Assembly (NCBI RefSeq): GCF_004801905.1
Contig: NZ_SSSN01000009.1
Coordinates: forward strand, 62,001 to 126,000
DNA length: 64,000 nucleotides
From: Orlajensenia flava
GTDB lineage: Bacteria > Actinomycetota > Actinomycetes > Actinomycetales > Microbacteriaceae
Direction: 5' to 3'
Both the position numbers and the translations under genes were made by a program. Positions 16,120-24,444 of this stretch are shown one piece after another; the first letter of the stretch is position 1; the number at the start of each line of letters is the position of its first letter. Under the pieces are notes generated by a model. That model was not told where the DNA came from. It saw only the letters and a list, made by a program, of their open reading frames with translations, and made no database searches.

Positions 16120-17748
16120 ATGACGGATCGCGCAGGAACTCCGGCCACCCCCTCCGACCTCATCGACGTCGGTGAGCTGATCAGGGCCTATCACGAACGG
16201 CGGCCCGACCCATCGATCCCCGAGCAGCGGGTGGTCTTCGGCACCAGTGGCCACCGGGGCAGTTCCCTCAACACCGCCTTCAATGAATGGCACATCGCCG
16301 CGACCACTCAGGCGATCGTCGACTACCGCACCGCGCAGGGCATCGCCGGCCCGCTCTTCATCGGAGCGGACACGCACGCGCTCAGCGCCCCGGCCATGAC
16401 CACCGCCCTCGAGGTGCTCGTCGGGAACGACGTCGATGTCATGGTGGACGAGTTCGGCGACTACGTGCCGACGCCCGCCGTCTCGCACGCCATCCTCGCC
16501 TGGAACAACGACCCGAGCCACCGCGGCGGCAGCCAGACGGCTGACGGCATCGTCGTGACGCCGAGCCACAACCCGCCAGCCGATGGCGGCTTCAAGTACA
16601 ACCCGCCGCACGGCGGACCGGCAGACACCGACGCCACGACGTGGATCGCGGGACGAGCCAACGAGCTCATCGAGGGTGGTCTGAAGGACGTCAAGATGAG
16701 CGAGCCGAGCGCCGTCGACACGTATGACTACCGCGGCATGTACGTCGAGGACCTTCAGAACGTCATCGACTTCGATGCCATCAAGCGCAGCGGCATCCGC
16801 ATCGGCGCCGATCCGCTCGGTGGCGCATCCGTCGGCTACTGGGGTGCCATCCGCGATCGCTACGGGCTCGACCTCACTGTCGTCAATCCGAAGGTCGACC
16901 CGACGTGGTCGTTCATGACGCTCGACTGGGACGGCAAGATCCGCATGGATCCGTCGAGCCCCTCCGCGATGGCATCCGTCGTGGAGCACCGCGCGGACTA
17001 CGACATCCTGACCGGCAACGATGCGGATGCCGACCGCCACGGCATCGTGACGCCCGACGCGGGGCTGATGAACCCCAACCACTACCTCGCCGTGGCCATC
17101 GAGTACCTGTACGGGCACCGGAGCGGCTGGCGCGAGGACGCCGCGATCGGCAAAACGCTCGTCTCGTCCAGCATGATCGACCGGGTCGCCGCGTCACTCG
17201 GTCGACGGCTGTGGGAGGTTCCGGTCGGCTTCAAGTGGTTCGTGCCGGGCCTCGTCGACGGATCCGTCGCGTTCGGTGGCGAGGAGAGCGCCGGGGCGAG
17301 CTTCCTGCGGATGGACGGCACCGTGTGGACGACCGACAAGGACGGCATCCTGCTGGCGCTGCTCGCGTCGGAGATCCGCGCGGTGACGGGCAAGAGCCCG
17401 TCTGAGTTGTACGCCGAGCTGGTCGCCGAACACGGCGACCCGGCGTACCAGCGCATCGACGCTGCCGCATCCGGTGCCCAGAAGGCCGCTCTCGCCAAGC
17501 TCGACGGTGACGCCATCTCCGCTGACGAGCTCGCGGGCGAGCCCATCACGGCGAAGCTCTCGAAGGCGCCCGGCAACGACGCGGCCATCGGCGGGGTCAA
17601 GGTGGTGAGCGAGAACGCGTGGTTCGCGGCCCGGCCGAGCGGCACGGAGGATGTCTACAAGATCTACGCGGAATCGTTCCTCGGCGAGGAGCACCTGAAG
17701 AAGGTGCAGGCCGAGGCGAAGAAGATCGTGGACGCCGCCATCAGCTGA
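16120..17748 (+). CDS. pgm: Phosphoglucomutase (alpha-D-glucose-specific)
   Basis: A 542-residue alpha-D-phosphohexomutase interconverting glucose-1-phosphate and glucose-6-phosphate. The N-terminal FGTSGHRGSS loop, the catalytic phosphoserine loop TPSHNPP (Ser near residue 148), the metal-binding GNDADADRHGI, the sugar-binding GGEESAGASF and the C-terminal phosphate loop RPSGTEDVYKIY are all intact. It links sugar uptake to glycogen and cell-wall precursor synthesis. It is a single gene, divergent from pheA and convergent with the amidase gene ending at 17921. Confidence 0.97.
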   Translation: MTDRAGTPATPSDLIDVGELIRAYHERRPDPSIPEQRVVFGTSGHRGSSLNTAFNEWHIAATTQAIVDYRTAQGIAGPLFIGADTHALSAPAMTTALEVLVGNDVDVMVDEFGDYVPTPAVSHAILAWNNDPSHRGGSQTADGIVVTPSHNPPADGGFKYNPPHGGPADTDATTWIAGRANELIEGGLKDVKMSEPSAVDTYDYRGMYVEDLQNVIDFDAIKRSGIRIGADPLGGASVGYWGAIRDRYGLDLTVVNPKVDPTWSFMTLDWDGKIRMDPSSPSAMASVVEHRADYDILTGNDADADRHGIVTPDAGLMNPNHYLAVAIEYLYGHRSGWREDAAIGKTLVSSSMIDRVAASLGRRLWEVPVGFKWFVPGLVDGSVAFGGEESAGASFLRMDGTVWTTDKDGILLALLASEIRAVTGKSPSELYAELVAEHGDPAYQRIDAAASGAQKAALAKLDGDAISADELAGEPITAKLSKAPGNDAAIGGVKVVSENAWFAARPSGTEDVYKIYAESFLGEEHLKKVQAEAKKIVDAAIS

Positions 17749-17755
17749 CCACCCC

Positions 17756-17800
17756 GCTGGTTGAGTAGCGCGCGATGAAGGAGCCGGGCGTATCGAAACC
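17756..17800. repeat. Dispersed GGTTGAGTAG...CGTATCGAAACC element
   Basis: A short dispersed intergenic repeat starting GCTGGTTGAGTAGCGCGC and ending GGGCGTATCGAAACC. The same element, in the opposite orientation, occurs at 31238-31280 (GGTCTCGATACGC...GGGCTACTCGACC). Elements of this shape are common between genes in Microbacteriaceae. It has weak internal pairing. Confidence 0.7.
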
Positions 17801-17823
17801 CGCCGGCGCTCGTCGACCTGCGA

Positions 17824-17892
17824 TTCAGGCGATGACGCGCTGCTCAGGACGTTTTCGAGGATCCGTGCCTGAGCCGCGGCCTATCGCCTGAA
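17824..17892. terminator. Nested inverted repeats, probable bidirectional terminator
   Basis: The outer arms TTCAGGCGAT (17824-17833) and ATCGCCTGAA (17883-17892) are perfect reverse complements. Nested inside are GCTCAGG (17842-17848) and CCTGAGC (17868-17874). The element lies between the convergent pgm and amidase genes, so it may end both transcripts. No U-tract is evident. It could alternatively be a structured repeat element. Confidence 0.5.
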
Positions 17893-17920
17893 CGAGCGTC
17901 TGCGACCCGTCTCGAAGCGC

Positions 17921-19003
17921 CTAGTGGATGCTCCAGTACACGACGGTGCCGCCACCGCTCGCGAGCGCCTCGTCGACGTCCCAGTAATCGGCGTCCTTGG
18001 TGTGCCCTGCCGTCCAGACGCGGGTTCCGGATGCCGTGTGCTCGACGCGGGTGACCGTTGCCGTGTGATCCTCGTCGCCCGAGTCATCCCAGTCGAACTG
18101 AGCGATGTCACCGACCTTCACCTGGTCGCGCTGCGCATCGCTCAGGAGAGTGGCCCGCTCGGGGTGCGCGGCGAGGTAGCCGCGAAGGGCCGTCGAGCTG
18201 ATCCACGCGGAGCTCGTCGCGCCGCCCGAGTACCACCAGTCGGCGTCCATGGCCCAGCCGCGTGCGACGAGCCCCTGGCTGGCGAAGTTGGCGCAGTCCA
18301 TGCCGTCGAGCACGGTGTAGTCAGGGTTGTAGTTCGCCCAGTGCGCGAGCACGTAGGCCTCCTGCGCCTCGATGCCGGGATCGGGCGTGTACGTGAAGGT
18401 CAGCGCCGGAGCCGGTGCGTTCTGCGTCACGACCAGACCGGCGGGCGTGGTCGCGGGGGTCAGGTCGACGGGCACGGCCGCGCCCGTGGTGTCGTACAGG
18501 TCGATGGGCGCCGCACCCTCGGTGTAGTCCGCGGACGCAGGAACAGCGATGGTCACGGCATCCTTGGTGACGGCCGCGACGGTCGCGGGTTGCCCGCCCA
18601 CCGTGGCCGAGGTCACGGCGGTCAGGTTGTCACCGGCGAGCGTGAGTGTCGTCCCGCCCACGATCGAGCCGCTACTGACCGTCGGGAGCGATGCGATCAC
18701 GGGCTTGCCGTCGTTGACGACGAGCGGAACGTGCGTCGAGGCTCCCGTGATGCTGGTCGTGACGTGGTTGTGCTTCACGACGGGGGCGACGGATGCCGTG
18801 GCAGCCGAGCTGGATGCACCGCCCACGGTGAGCGCACCGGTGGTCACCGCAAGGGCGATGCCGCAGCCGACGAGGAGGGTTCCGCCAGTGAACGCGGACT
18901 GCTTCGCGTGCCTGCCCGCGCGGTGCCTGCTCGTGAAGACGAGGGCGAAGCGGGAGCGAAGGGAGGGTGAGGAGAAGGAGGGGTAAGCGATGGTGCGGGT
19001 CAC
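17921..19003 (-). CDS. Secreted amidase-domain protein with IPT/TIG domain
   Basis: A 360-residue exported protein. A long basic N-terminus and a hydrophobic segment (about 38-60) form a signal peptide or anchor. A beta-rich IPT/TIG-like domain follows (about residues 100-190: PTVSSGSIVGGTTLTLAGDNL and ATVGGQPATV). The C-terminal ~150 residues match the 'putative amidase' (Amidase_6, NlpC/CHAP-like) family, with the catalytic Cys in DGMDCANFASQGLVARGW and the His/Asp region in FDWDDSGDEDHTATVTRVEH. It probably acts on peptidoglycan peptides outside the cell. It starts at GTG 19003. The gene at 19998 encodes a shorter paralogue with the same catalytic domain. Confidence 0.85.
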   Translation of the reverse strand: MTRTIAYPSFSSPSLRSRFALVFTSRHRAGRHAKQSAFTGGTLLVGCGIALAVTTGALTVGGASSSAATASVAPVVKHNHVTTSITGASTHVPLVVNDGKPVIASLPTVSSGSIVGGTTLTLAGDNLTAVTSATVGGQPATVAAVTKDAVTIAVPASADYTEGAAPIDLYDTTGAAVPVDLTPATTPAGLVVTQNAPAPALTFTYTPDPGIEAQEAYVLAHWANYNPDYTVLDGMDCANFASQGLVARGWAMDADWWYSGGATSSAWISSTALRGYLAAHPERATLLSDAQRDQVKVGDIAQFDWDDSGDEDHTATVTRVEHTASGTRVWTAGHTKDADYWDVDEALASGGGTVVYWSIH

Positions 19004-19129
19004 GTAAGAGAAATTCCGGGTTGCGTGGCGAGGGACCCGTCACTCCATCACGCGGGTTTGAGCGAGAACTGAACAAATCCTCGACATTCCATGGGAACGC
19101 ATGGAACCGCACCGTTCGCGCGGCAGCCG

Positions 19130-19975
19130 TCATCCGTAGTTCGGCGCGGCCGGAAGGCCGAAGAACTCCTCGAGCGTCGTGACACCCTTGTCGTGCATCT
19201 CCTTGGCCAGGTCGGTGCCGATGTAGCGGTAATGCCACGGCTCGAATTCGAACCCGGTGACCGGGACCTTGTCGGCCGGATACCGCAGGAGGAAGCCGAA
19301 ACGCCACGCGTTGGCGGCCAGCCAGGTGCCCTCCGCCGTGCTGGCGAAGCACGCGGAGAGTGAGCAGTCACCGGAGTCGGCGCCGATGTCGATGGCCAGC
19401 CCGGTCTGGTGCTCGCTGAATCCCGGGCGCGCGGTGAGCGAGTCCGCGGCGTCCCGCCCATTCGCGGCGACGTCGTCGTTGTAGACGCTGGTCTGCGAGT
19501 CGAAACTGCGGTAGGCGCTGTTCGACGCGAGGGTCAAGCCGGCCTCGGAGGTCGCCGCGGCGAACAGCGCGACCACCGCATCCGACGCCTCCTTGCGCAG
19601 CTGCGGCGCCCAGGTGTGCGGAACCGGCACGTCGACGAGATCGGGCGGCACGAAGTCGACCGGATTGAGCGGCCGCAGCTTGTCGCTGACGACCCAGATA
19701 CTGGTCGGGTCGTCGATGGAGCGCGCCTTCTTGTCGAACGTCGGCACGGCGGCGGGCGCGACCACCTGCGCTGGCGTCGGTCGCGGCGCTGCCGTCGGGC
19801 TCGGCGTCGATGTCTGCGCGACGGATGCCATCGCCGCTCTACCGGTGTGCGAACCGATCGCCATGCCCCCCGCGGTTACCGCGACTCCGAGCACAGCGAG
19901 CCCGAGGCCCGCGGCGATCGCACGGTTGCGACGCACGCGGCGCGATGGGCCGCTGAGCTCGGGGGTCTCTGACAC
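19130..19975 (-). CDS. D-alanyl-D-alanine carboxypeptidase, M15 (VanY) family
   Basis: A 281-residue zinc peptidase with an N-terminal membrane anchor or signal (about residues 20-45) and a Thr/Pro-rich linker. The M15B domain has the zinc and catalytic motifs SEHQTGLAIDIG (His and Asp ligands) and FEPWHYRYIG (catalytic Glu and His ligand), plus the substrate segment SNSAYRSFDSQ. It trims the terminal D-Ala from peptidoglycan stems outside the membrane. It sits between two amidase-domain genes on the same strand, 22 bp from the downstream end of the lipoprotein gene, forming a wall-remodelling group. Confidence 0.93.
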   Translation of the reverse strand: MSETPELSGPSRRVRRNRAIAAGLGLAVLGVAVTAGGMAIGSHTGRAAMASVAQTSTPSPTAAPRPTPAQVVAPAAVPTFDKKARSIDDPTSIWVVSDKLRPLNPVDFVPPDLVDVPVPHTWAPQLRKEASDAVVALFAAATSEAGLTLASNSAYRSFDSQTSVYNDDVAANGRDAADSLTARPGFSEHQTGLAIDIGADSGDCSLSACFASTAEGTWLAANAWRFGFLLRYPADKVPVTGFEFEPWHYRYIGTDLAKEMHDKGVTTLEEFFGLPAAPNYG

Positions 19976-19997
19976 CCCTCAAGAGTACGACCTCAGG

Positions 19998-20618
19998 TCA
20001 GTTCGCCAGTGACCAGTAGTACACCCGCGCGCCGGGGTGGTCGACGTGGATCGCCTGATCGACGCTGCGATAGACGCTGTCGTCGGTGTGTCCGGCGAAA
20101 TAGATCTGCGTTCCGGACGCGGAGTGCTCCACACGGGTGACGATTCCCGTGTGATCGCGGTCGCCGGAGTCGTCCCAGTCGAACTGCACCAGGTCGCCGA
20201 CCTTCACCTGGGCGCGCTGGGAGTCGTCGAGCTGAACAGCCAATTCGGGGTGCATGCCCAGCCAGTCGGCCATCGCCGTGGAGCTGCGCCACGACGGAGT
20301 TGAGTCCTCGACGTCGCCGGAGCCGTAGTTCCATTCGTCGGTCTGCGTCCACCCTCGCGCCACGAGCGACTGGCTCGCGAAGTTCACGCAGTCGTTGTCG
20401 GAGAGCGTGCCGTACTCGGCGGTGTTGTAGTGCTTCCAGTGCGCCCGGACGTAGGCGAGCTGGGCATCGACGGCCGGCGAGAGAGGCGCAGCCGTCGTCT
20501 GCTCGCTCGGCGCAGCGTCGCGTGAAACGGCGTCGGCGCTCTGCTCTGCGCATCCGGAGAGGGCGAGAAGGAGTGCTGCCGCGGCGATGACGGATGCGAC
20601 GGATCGGGTGCGGAGCAT
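19998..20618 (-). CDS. Amidase-domain lipoprotein
   Basis: A 206-residue lipoprotein with signal LLLALSGCAEQ (lipidated Cys23). It consists almost entirely of the Amidase_6 domain: DNDCVNFASQSLVARGW holds the catalytic Cys, and VQFDWDDSGDRDHTGIVTRVEHS the downstream His/Asp region. The catalytic domain is a clear paralogue of the one at 17921-19003, without the IPT/TIG domain. It is probably a surface-anchored peptidoglycan or peptide amidase. It starts at ATG 20618 and is divergent from the exporter at 20741. Confidence 0.85.
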   Translation of the reverse strand: MLRTRSVASVIAAAALLLALSGCAEQSADAVSRDAAPSEQTTAAPLSPAVDAQLAYVRAHWKHYNTAEYGTLSDNDCVNFASQSLVARGWTQTDEWNYGSGDVEDSTPSWRSSTAMADWLGMHPELAVQLDDSQRAQVKVGDLVQFDWDDSGDRDHTGIVTRVEHSASGTQIYFAGHTDDSVYRSVDQAIHVDHPGARVYYWSLAN

Positions 20619-20740
20619 CCGAGAACCCTAACAAGGTGGAAATGGGAGGACACTTGGAGGAGCTGTGAAGCTGTAAGCGATTTGTGAGAACCCTGCGATG
20701 GGCTCGATACCGACCCACCCACCCCTCGAGAGGCCGCACC

Positions 20741-22819
20741 ATGTCGATTGACGCAGCGCCGTCCAAGCCCCTGATGAGTCACCGTCAGATCCTGTTCGTG
20801 ATCTTCGGACTCATGGCCGGGATGTTCCTGTCGGCCCTCGATCAGACCGTGGTCGGAACGGCGATCCGCACGATCGGCGACGACCTGCACGGACTCAGCC
20901 AGCAGGCCTGGGTGACCACGGCCTACCTGATCGTGTCGACCATCTCGACGCCGATCTACGGAAAGCTCTCCGACATCTTCGGCAGACGGCCGCTGTTCAT
21001 CTTCGCGATCGTCGTGTTCATCCTCGGGTCGGTGCTCGCGAGCTTCTCGGGCTCGATGATCGAACTGGCCGGGTTCCGTGCCATCCAGGGCCTCGGCGCC
21101 GGCGGCCTGATGTCGATGCCTCTGGCCATCATGGGCGACATGCTCGCCCCCCGGGAGCGCGCCAAGTACCAGGGCTACTTCCTCGCGGTGTTCGGCATCT
21201 CGAGCCTGATCGGGCCGCTCGTGGGCGGCCTCTTCGCGGGTGCGGATCAGATTCTGTGGCTCGCCGGATGGCGCTGGGTGTTCCTCATCAATGTTCCGAT
21301 CGGGCTCATCGCCCTCGGCATTGTTCTGCGCTTCCTGCACCTGCCCAAGACCGAGCGCTACTCGGTGCGGATCGACTGGTGGGGCGCCACCACGGTCATC
21401 ATGGCCTTGGTGCCGCTGCTGCTCGTCGCCGAAGAGGGACGCCAGTGGGGCTGGGGCAGCGCCGGCGCGATCGCCTGCTACGTCATCGGCGTCGCCGGCA
21501 TCATCTCGTTCATCCTGGTGGAGCGGGCGATGAAGGATGACGCGCTCATCCCGCTCAAGCTGTTCCGTTCGCCGACCTTCTCGATGGCGACCATCATCGG
21601 CGTCTTCGTCGGGTTCGGCATGTTCGGCGCCATGCTGACCCTCCCCCTGTACCTGCAGCTCGTGTTGGGATCCACTCCCACCGAGAGCGGATTCCAGACG
21701 CTGCCGATGATCCTCGGCCTCATGATCTCCTCCATCGCGAGCGGCCAGATCATCGCCCGGACGGGTCGCTACCGCCAGTTCCCCATCCTCGGAACCGCGT
21801 TCCTCTCCGGTGGCTTCTTCTACCTGACATTCCTGCGCTACGACAGCTCGTACTGGTTCCTCGCCGGCGCGATGTTGATGATCGGCCTCGGCCTCGGCCA
21901 GCTGATGCAGACGCTCACCATCGCCAGCCAGAACTCCGTGGGCCTCCGCGACATGGGCGTGGCCACCAGCGCGTCGACGTTCTTCCGTCAGATCGGTGGA
22001 ACCCTCGGCACGGCGGTTCTGCTCTCGCTGCTGTTCACGCTGATGCCCGGCAATATCACCGGATCGCTCTCCGACAAGGCGACGTTGGACGACGCCCTGA
22101 ACGCCGCTCTCGACCCTGCGGTGGCGAGTGCTCCCGAGAACAAGCAGATCATGGACACCATCTACAGCCGCATCGTGACGCCGATCGAGGCGCAACTGCC
22201 GCCCGGCACGGATCTTTCCGATGACACTACTCGTGCCGCCGTCGTCGATCAGGTGGCTCCGACCATCCAGGCCACTCTGGAGAAGGGGTCTGGATCGGGC
22301 GCTTCGTTCGGCAGCAGCACGCTCGACGACACGTCGTTCCTCAAGGGGGCGGACCCGCGCCTGAGCAAGCCGTTCCTCAGCGGGTTCAATGCGTCAGCGG
22401 TACAGGTCTACTGGGTCGCTCTCATCGTCGTGCTGATCGCGTTCGTCCTCACCCTGTTCTTCAAGGCGCCGCCGCTGCGGGCGAAGTCGGCGCTTCAGGA
22501 GGCGGCGGACAACAGGGCCGAAGCCGAGCGCGCTGCTGCCGACCGCGAAGCCGCCGACGCCGCGGATGCCGCAGACGACGGCGAGCCCGTCGCCGTCGGA
22601 GCGGGTCGCGCCGAGGCCGAATACACGGGAGCGGATGCGGCCGACCTGGCGCGCGACCGAGGGGCTCGCGGGTCTCGTACCGACGTGCTCGAGCGCGATG
22701 GCGACGTCGAGCACGACGAGGGCGTCTACGCCCAGCGTGCCGCTGACACCTTCGGCGCCCTCGTCGACCCGGGCACCGCGACGGGCTCCACCCGAGCGAT
22801 CGACCACGACCGCACCTGA
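20741..22819 (+). CDS. DHA2-family MFS multidrug exporter (EmrB/QacA type)
   Basis: A 692-residue drug:H+ antiporter with 14 predicted helices. Family signatures include LDQTVVGTAIRTIGDDL in helix 1 (motif D1), GKLSDIFGRRPLF (motif A) and GPLVGGLFA (motif C). A large extracytoplasmic loop lies before the last helix. After that helix a hydrophilic, Ala/Asp/Glu-rich cytoplasmic tail of about 115 residues is added, longer than usual. ATG 20741 has AGAGG upstream. It probably exports hydrophobic or cationic compounds; the substrate is unknown. No adjacent regulator is present. Confidence 0.9.
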   Translation: MSIDAAPSKPLMSHRQILFVIFGLMAGMFLSALDQTVVGTAIRTIGDDLHGLSQQAWVTTAYLIVSTISTPIYGKLSDIFGRRPLFIFAIVVFILGSVLASFSGSMIELAGFRAIQGLGAGGLMSMPLAIMGDMLAPRERAKYQGYFLAVFGISSLIGPLVGGLFAGADQILWLAGWRWVFLINVPIGLIALGIVLRFLHLPKTERYSVRIDWWGATTVIMALVPLLLVAEEGRQWGWGSAGAIACYVIGVAGIISFILVERAMKDDALIPLKLFRSPTFSMATIIGVFVGFGMFGAMLTLPLYLQLVLGSTPTESGFQTLPMILGLMISSIASGQIIARTGRYRQFPILGTAFLSGGFFYLTFLRYDSSYWFLAGAMLMIGLGLGQLMQTLTIASQNSVGLRDMGVATSASTFFRQIGGTLGTAVLLSLLFTLMPGNITGSLSDKATLDDALNAALDPAVASAPENKQIMDTIYSRIVTPIEAQLPPGTDLSDDTTRAAVVDQVAPTIQATLEKGSGSGASFGSSTLDDTSFLKGADPRLSKPFLSGFNASAVQVYWVALIVVLIAFVLTLFFKAPPLRAKSALQEAADNRAEAERAAADREAADAADAADDGEPVAVGAGRAEAEYTGADAADLARDRGARGSRTDVLERDGDVEHDEGVYAQRAADTFGALVDPGTATGSTRAIDHDRT

Positions 22820-22840
22820 CCCGTCCCTCCCCCTTTCTCT

Positions 22841-23154
22841 CGACCGTTGGGCAGTACGCGTCGGCCTCGAGACCCGAGCCGCGCATCCAGTGCCCAACGG
22901 TCGATCGCGCCCGGGTGCGCGGTCTCATCCGCTGGGCAGTAGGTGTCGCCCACGAGGGAAAGACCGGACACTTAGTGCCCAGCGATTAGTGGGGTGAACG
23001 GGCGACCCCATTCATTGGGCAGCAGGTGTCGCCTTCGAGCCTCGAGCCGTACATCTAGTGCCCAGCAGTTGACCGGAGATGGGCGCGCGGTCCCGTCCGT
23101 TGGGCAGTTGATGGCGCCCTCGAGTCCCCAGCCGGACATCTAGTGCCCAGCGGG
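22841..23154. repeat. Tandem array of four palindromic TGGGCAGTAG elements
   Basis: Four units at about 82-89 bp spacing fill the 348-bp gap after the exporter. Each has an arm like CGYTGGGCAGTAG and a downstream arm like CTAGTGCCCARCG. Unit 1 is 22841-22903 (perfect 13-bp arms CGACCGTTGGGCA/TGCCCAACGGTCG). Unit 2 is 22930-22984 (CGCTGGGCA/TGCCCAGCG). Unit 3 is 23015-23067 and unit 4 is 23098-23154. In each unit the arms would form a long hairpin with a G-G mismatch at the same place. The middles diverge apart from a recurring CTCGAG-like core. No gene is visible here. A fifth unit lies at 24219-24275. Confidence 0.85.
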
Positions 23155-23167
23155 TGGTGAGGGCGGG

Positions 23168-24109
23168 TTAGCGAGCGGTGGCGCGCTGGGCGAGACGGAA
23201 GCGGACTCGCTCGATGAGTGCTTCGCCGCCATCCCGCAGGTCTGCTGCGGTGACGGTGATGACGATCCAACCGGCATCCTCGAACCGCGCCCGTCTGGCG
23301 AGATCCCGCTGGAACTGGCCGCGATCACGGTGGTGATCACCCTCGTACTCGATCGCGATGCGATGTTCGGGGTAGGCCAGGTCGACCATCCCAAGTAACA
23401 AGCCGGTGGGCGAGTAGACGCGGTGGTTCAGGGCGGGTTCGGGCAGCCCGGCCACGAGAACCAAGCGCGTTGCGGTCTCCTGCGGGGAAAGCGATCCGTA
23501 GCGCACGAGCCCCGCCGCGACGCGGAGCCTGGGAATTCCCGGCAGCCTCATTCGAGCTCGGTAGGCGAAGGCGTCGGCTAGTTCGGATATCGAGGCCAAT
23601 GGCGGCTCGCCCGAATATGGTTCGTTGCCGGTCGCGAAGAAGTCCCCGGCCGCGACCAAGTCGTCGATACCCAGCATCGCGCTCAGATCGCACCAAGTCT
23701 CCGCCGCGCACGAACAGCGCAGACCGTCTACCATCACGCATCGCACCGGTCGCATCGTGCGGTGCGCCACGACGCCCGCCACCCGGGGTCGCAGGTCGTA
23801 TCCGCGGGTCGTCGTATGCAATACGGGCGCGGACTCAATCGACCAGGGCATCGGCACGCCGAACAGGGCCGCCGCCGTCGAGTGGCTAAACCACTCATCG
23901 TCGCGCATCCGTTTGGCGTACGCCTCGGCGAGGCGACGCGGGTCTGTGCTCCGGTATTTCTCCGCAGGGACACGGATGCCGCGGTGCGGCGCGACGAATG
24001 CGCTCCCGCGCATTCGCCCGATCGAAAGCCCGTTGGCCGCCCCCTCGGCGGTCGTGAAGGCGCCGGTCTTATCCGCCTGTTCGCGTTCGTCAATCCATGA
24101 ATTTCGCAT
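23168..24109 (-). CDS. DUF559/Vsr-like endonuclease-fold protein with AbiEi-like N-terminus
   Basis: A 313-residue protein. The C-terminal ~100 residues resemble the DUF559 domain, a Vsr/PD-(D/E)XK-like nuclease fold: GMVDLAYPEHRIAIEYEGDHH carries the conserved Asp and Glu-x-Glu-type acidic residues, and RFEDAGWIVITVTAADL follows. The N-terminal part (FTTAEGAANGLSIGRMRGSAFVAPHRGIRVP) has the layout of the AbiEi-type winged-helix region often found in such actinobacterial proteins. Activity is untested. The gene is isolated and bracketed by the palindromic repeats on both sides. ATG 24109 is the start used. Confidence 0.8.
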   Translation of the reverse strand: MRNSWIDEREQADKTGAFTTAEGAANGLSIGRMRGSAFVAPHRGIRVPAEKYRSTDPRRLAEAYAKRMRDDEWFSHSTAAALFGVPMPWSIESAPVLHTTTRGYDLRPRVAGVVAHRTMRPVRCVMVDGLRCSCAAETWCDLSAMLGIDDLVAAGDFFATGNEPYSGEPPLASISELADAFAYRARMRLPGIPRLRVAAGLVRYGSLSPQETATRLVLVAGLPEPALNHRVYSPTGLLLGMVDLAYPEHRIAIEYEGDHHRDRGQFQRDLARRARFEDAGWIVITVTAADLRDGGEALIERVRFRLAQRATAR

Positions 24110-24218
24110 GCGTCACCGTCGCCCACTGGGGACTCCCCGGCGAGCACCAAATACCGGACTGCAGGTTATCCGCGGCACGCCCGCGTTTGGGGAGGAGTCG
24201 ATGACCAGCACCCTGAAA

Positions 24219-24275
24219 CCGCTGGGCAGTAGATGCCCATTAGCGGTGGAAAAACGCGCAACTACTGCCCAACGG
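24219..24275. repeat. Fifth palindromic TGGGCAGTAG element
   Basis: The arms CCGCTGGGCAGTAG (24219-24232) and CTACTGCCCAACGG (24262-24275) pair at 13 of 14 positions across a 29-bp middle. It is the same family as the array at 22841-23154 but lies upstream of the DUF559 gene, so that gene is flanked by copies. It also lies ~40 bp before the first CebR operator. The rest of 24110-24218 shows nothing recognisable. Confidence 0.8.
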
Positions 24276-24315
24276 ATAACGGTTAGGACACGAGATCGGC
24301 CCGACCGAAGGTTCG

Positions 24316-24329
24316 TGAGAGCGCTCTCT
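24316..24329. promoter_or_regulatory. CebR-type operator 1 (cebE promoter)
   Basis: TGAGAGCGCTCTCT, core palindrome GAGAGCGCTCTC at 24317-24328. It overlaps the first base of the predicted -35 hexamer. The box differs from the known CebR/CelR box TGGGAGCGCTCCCA by one symmetric base pair. Confidence 0.85.
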
Positions 24330-24358
24330 TGACAGGGTGGCACGAGCCGCCATAGCAT
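24329..24358 (+). promoter_or_regulatory. Predicted cebE promoter
   Basis: A perfect -35 TTGACA (24329-24334), an 18-nt spacer and TAGCAT (24353-24358) as the -10. CebR boxes lie on both sides, so bound repressor would block polymerase entry and clearance. Confidence 0.65.
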
Positions 24359-24371
24359 CGACCTCGCAATT

Positions 24372-24409
24372 GTGAGAGCGCTCTCACGCGCAGGTGAGAG
24401 AGCGCTCTC
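24372..24409. promoter_or_regulatory. CebR-type operators 2 and 3 (cebE leader)
   Basis: Operator 2 is the perfect 16-bp palindrome GTGAGAGCGCTCTCAC (24372-24387). Operator 3 has the core GAGAGCGCTCTC at 24398-24409. They are 24 bp apart, just downstream of the predicted start point and upstream of the GTG at 24445. Three boxes at one promoter suggest tight repression. Confidence 0.85.
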
Positions 24410-24444
24410 ATTCATCCAACTCAACCACGCACAAGGGAGTGACC

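Noticed and set aside
20384-22195. 603-residue minus-strand frame across the DHA2 exporter
   Set aside because: Its His/Asp/Glu/Arg-rich translation has no domain pattern, and the plus-strand exporter explains the region.
22841-23154. CRISPR array
   Set aside because: Units are palindromic with diverged repeats and related middles, no unique spacers, and no cas genes.
24394-24444. ATG 24394 as the cebE start
   Set aside because: It lies between operators 2 and 3, has no ribosome site and would put a polar extension before the lipoprotein signal. GTG 24445 fits better.
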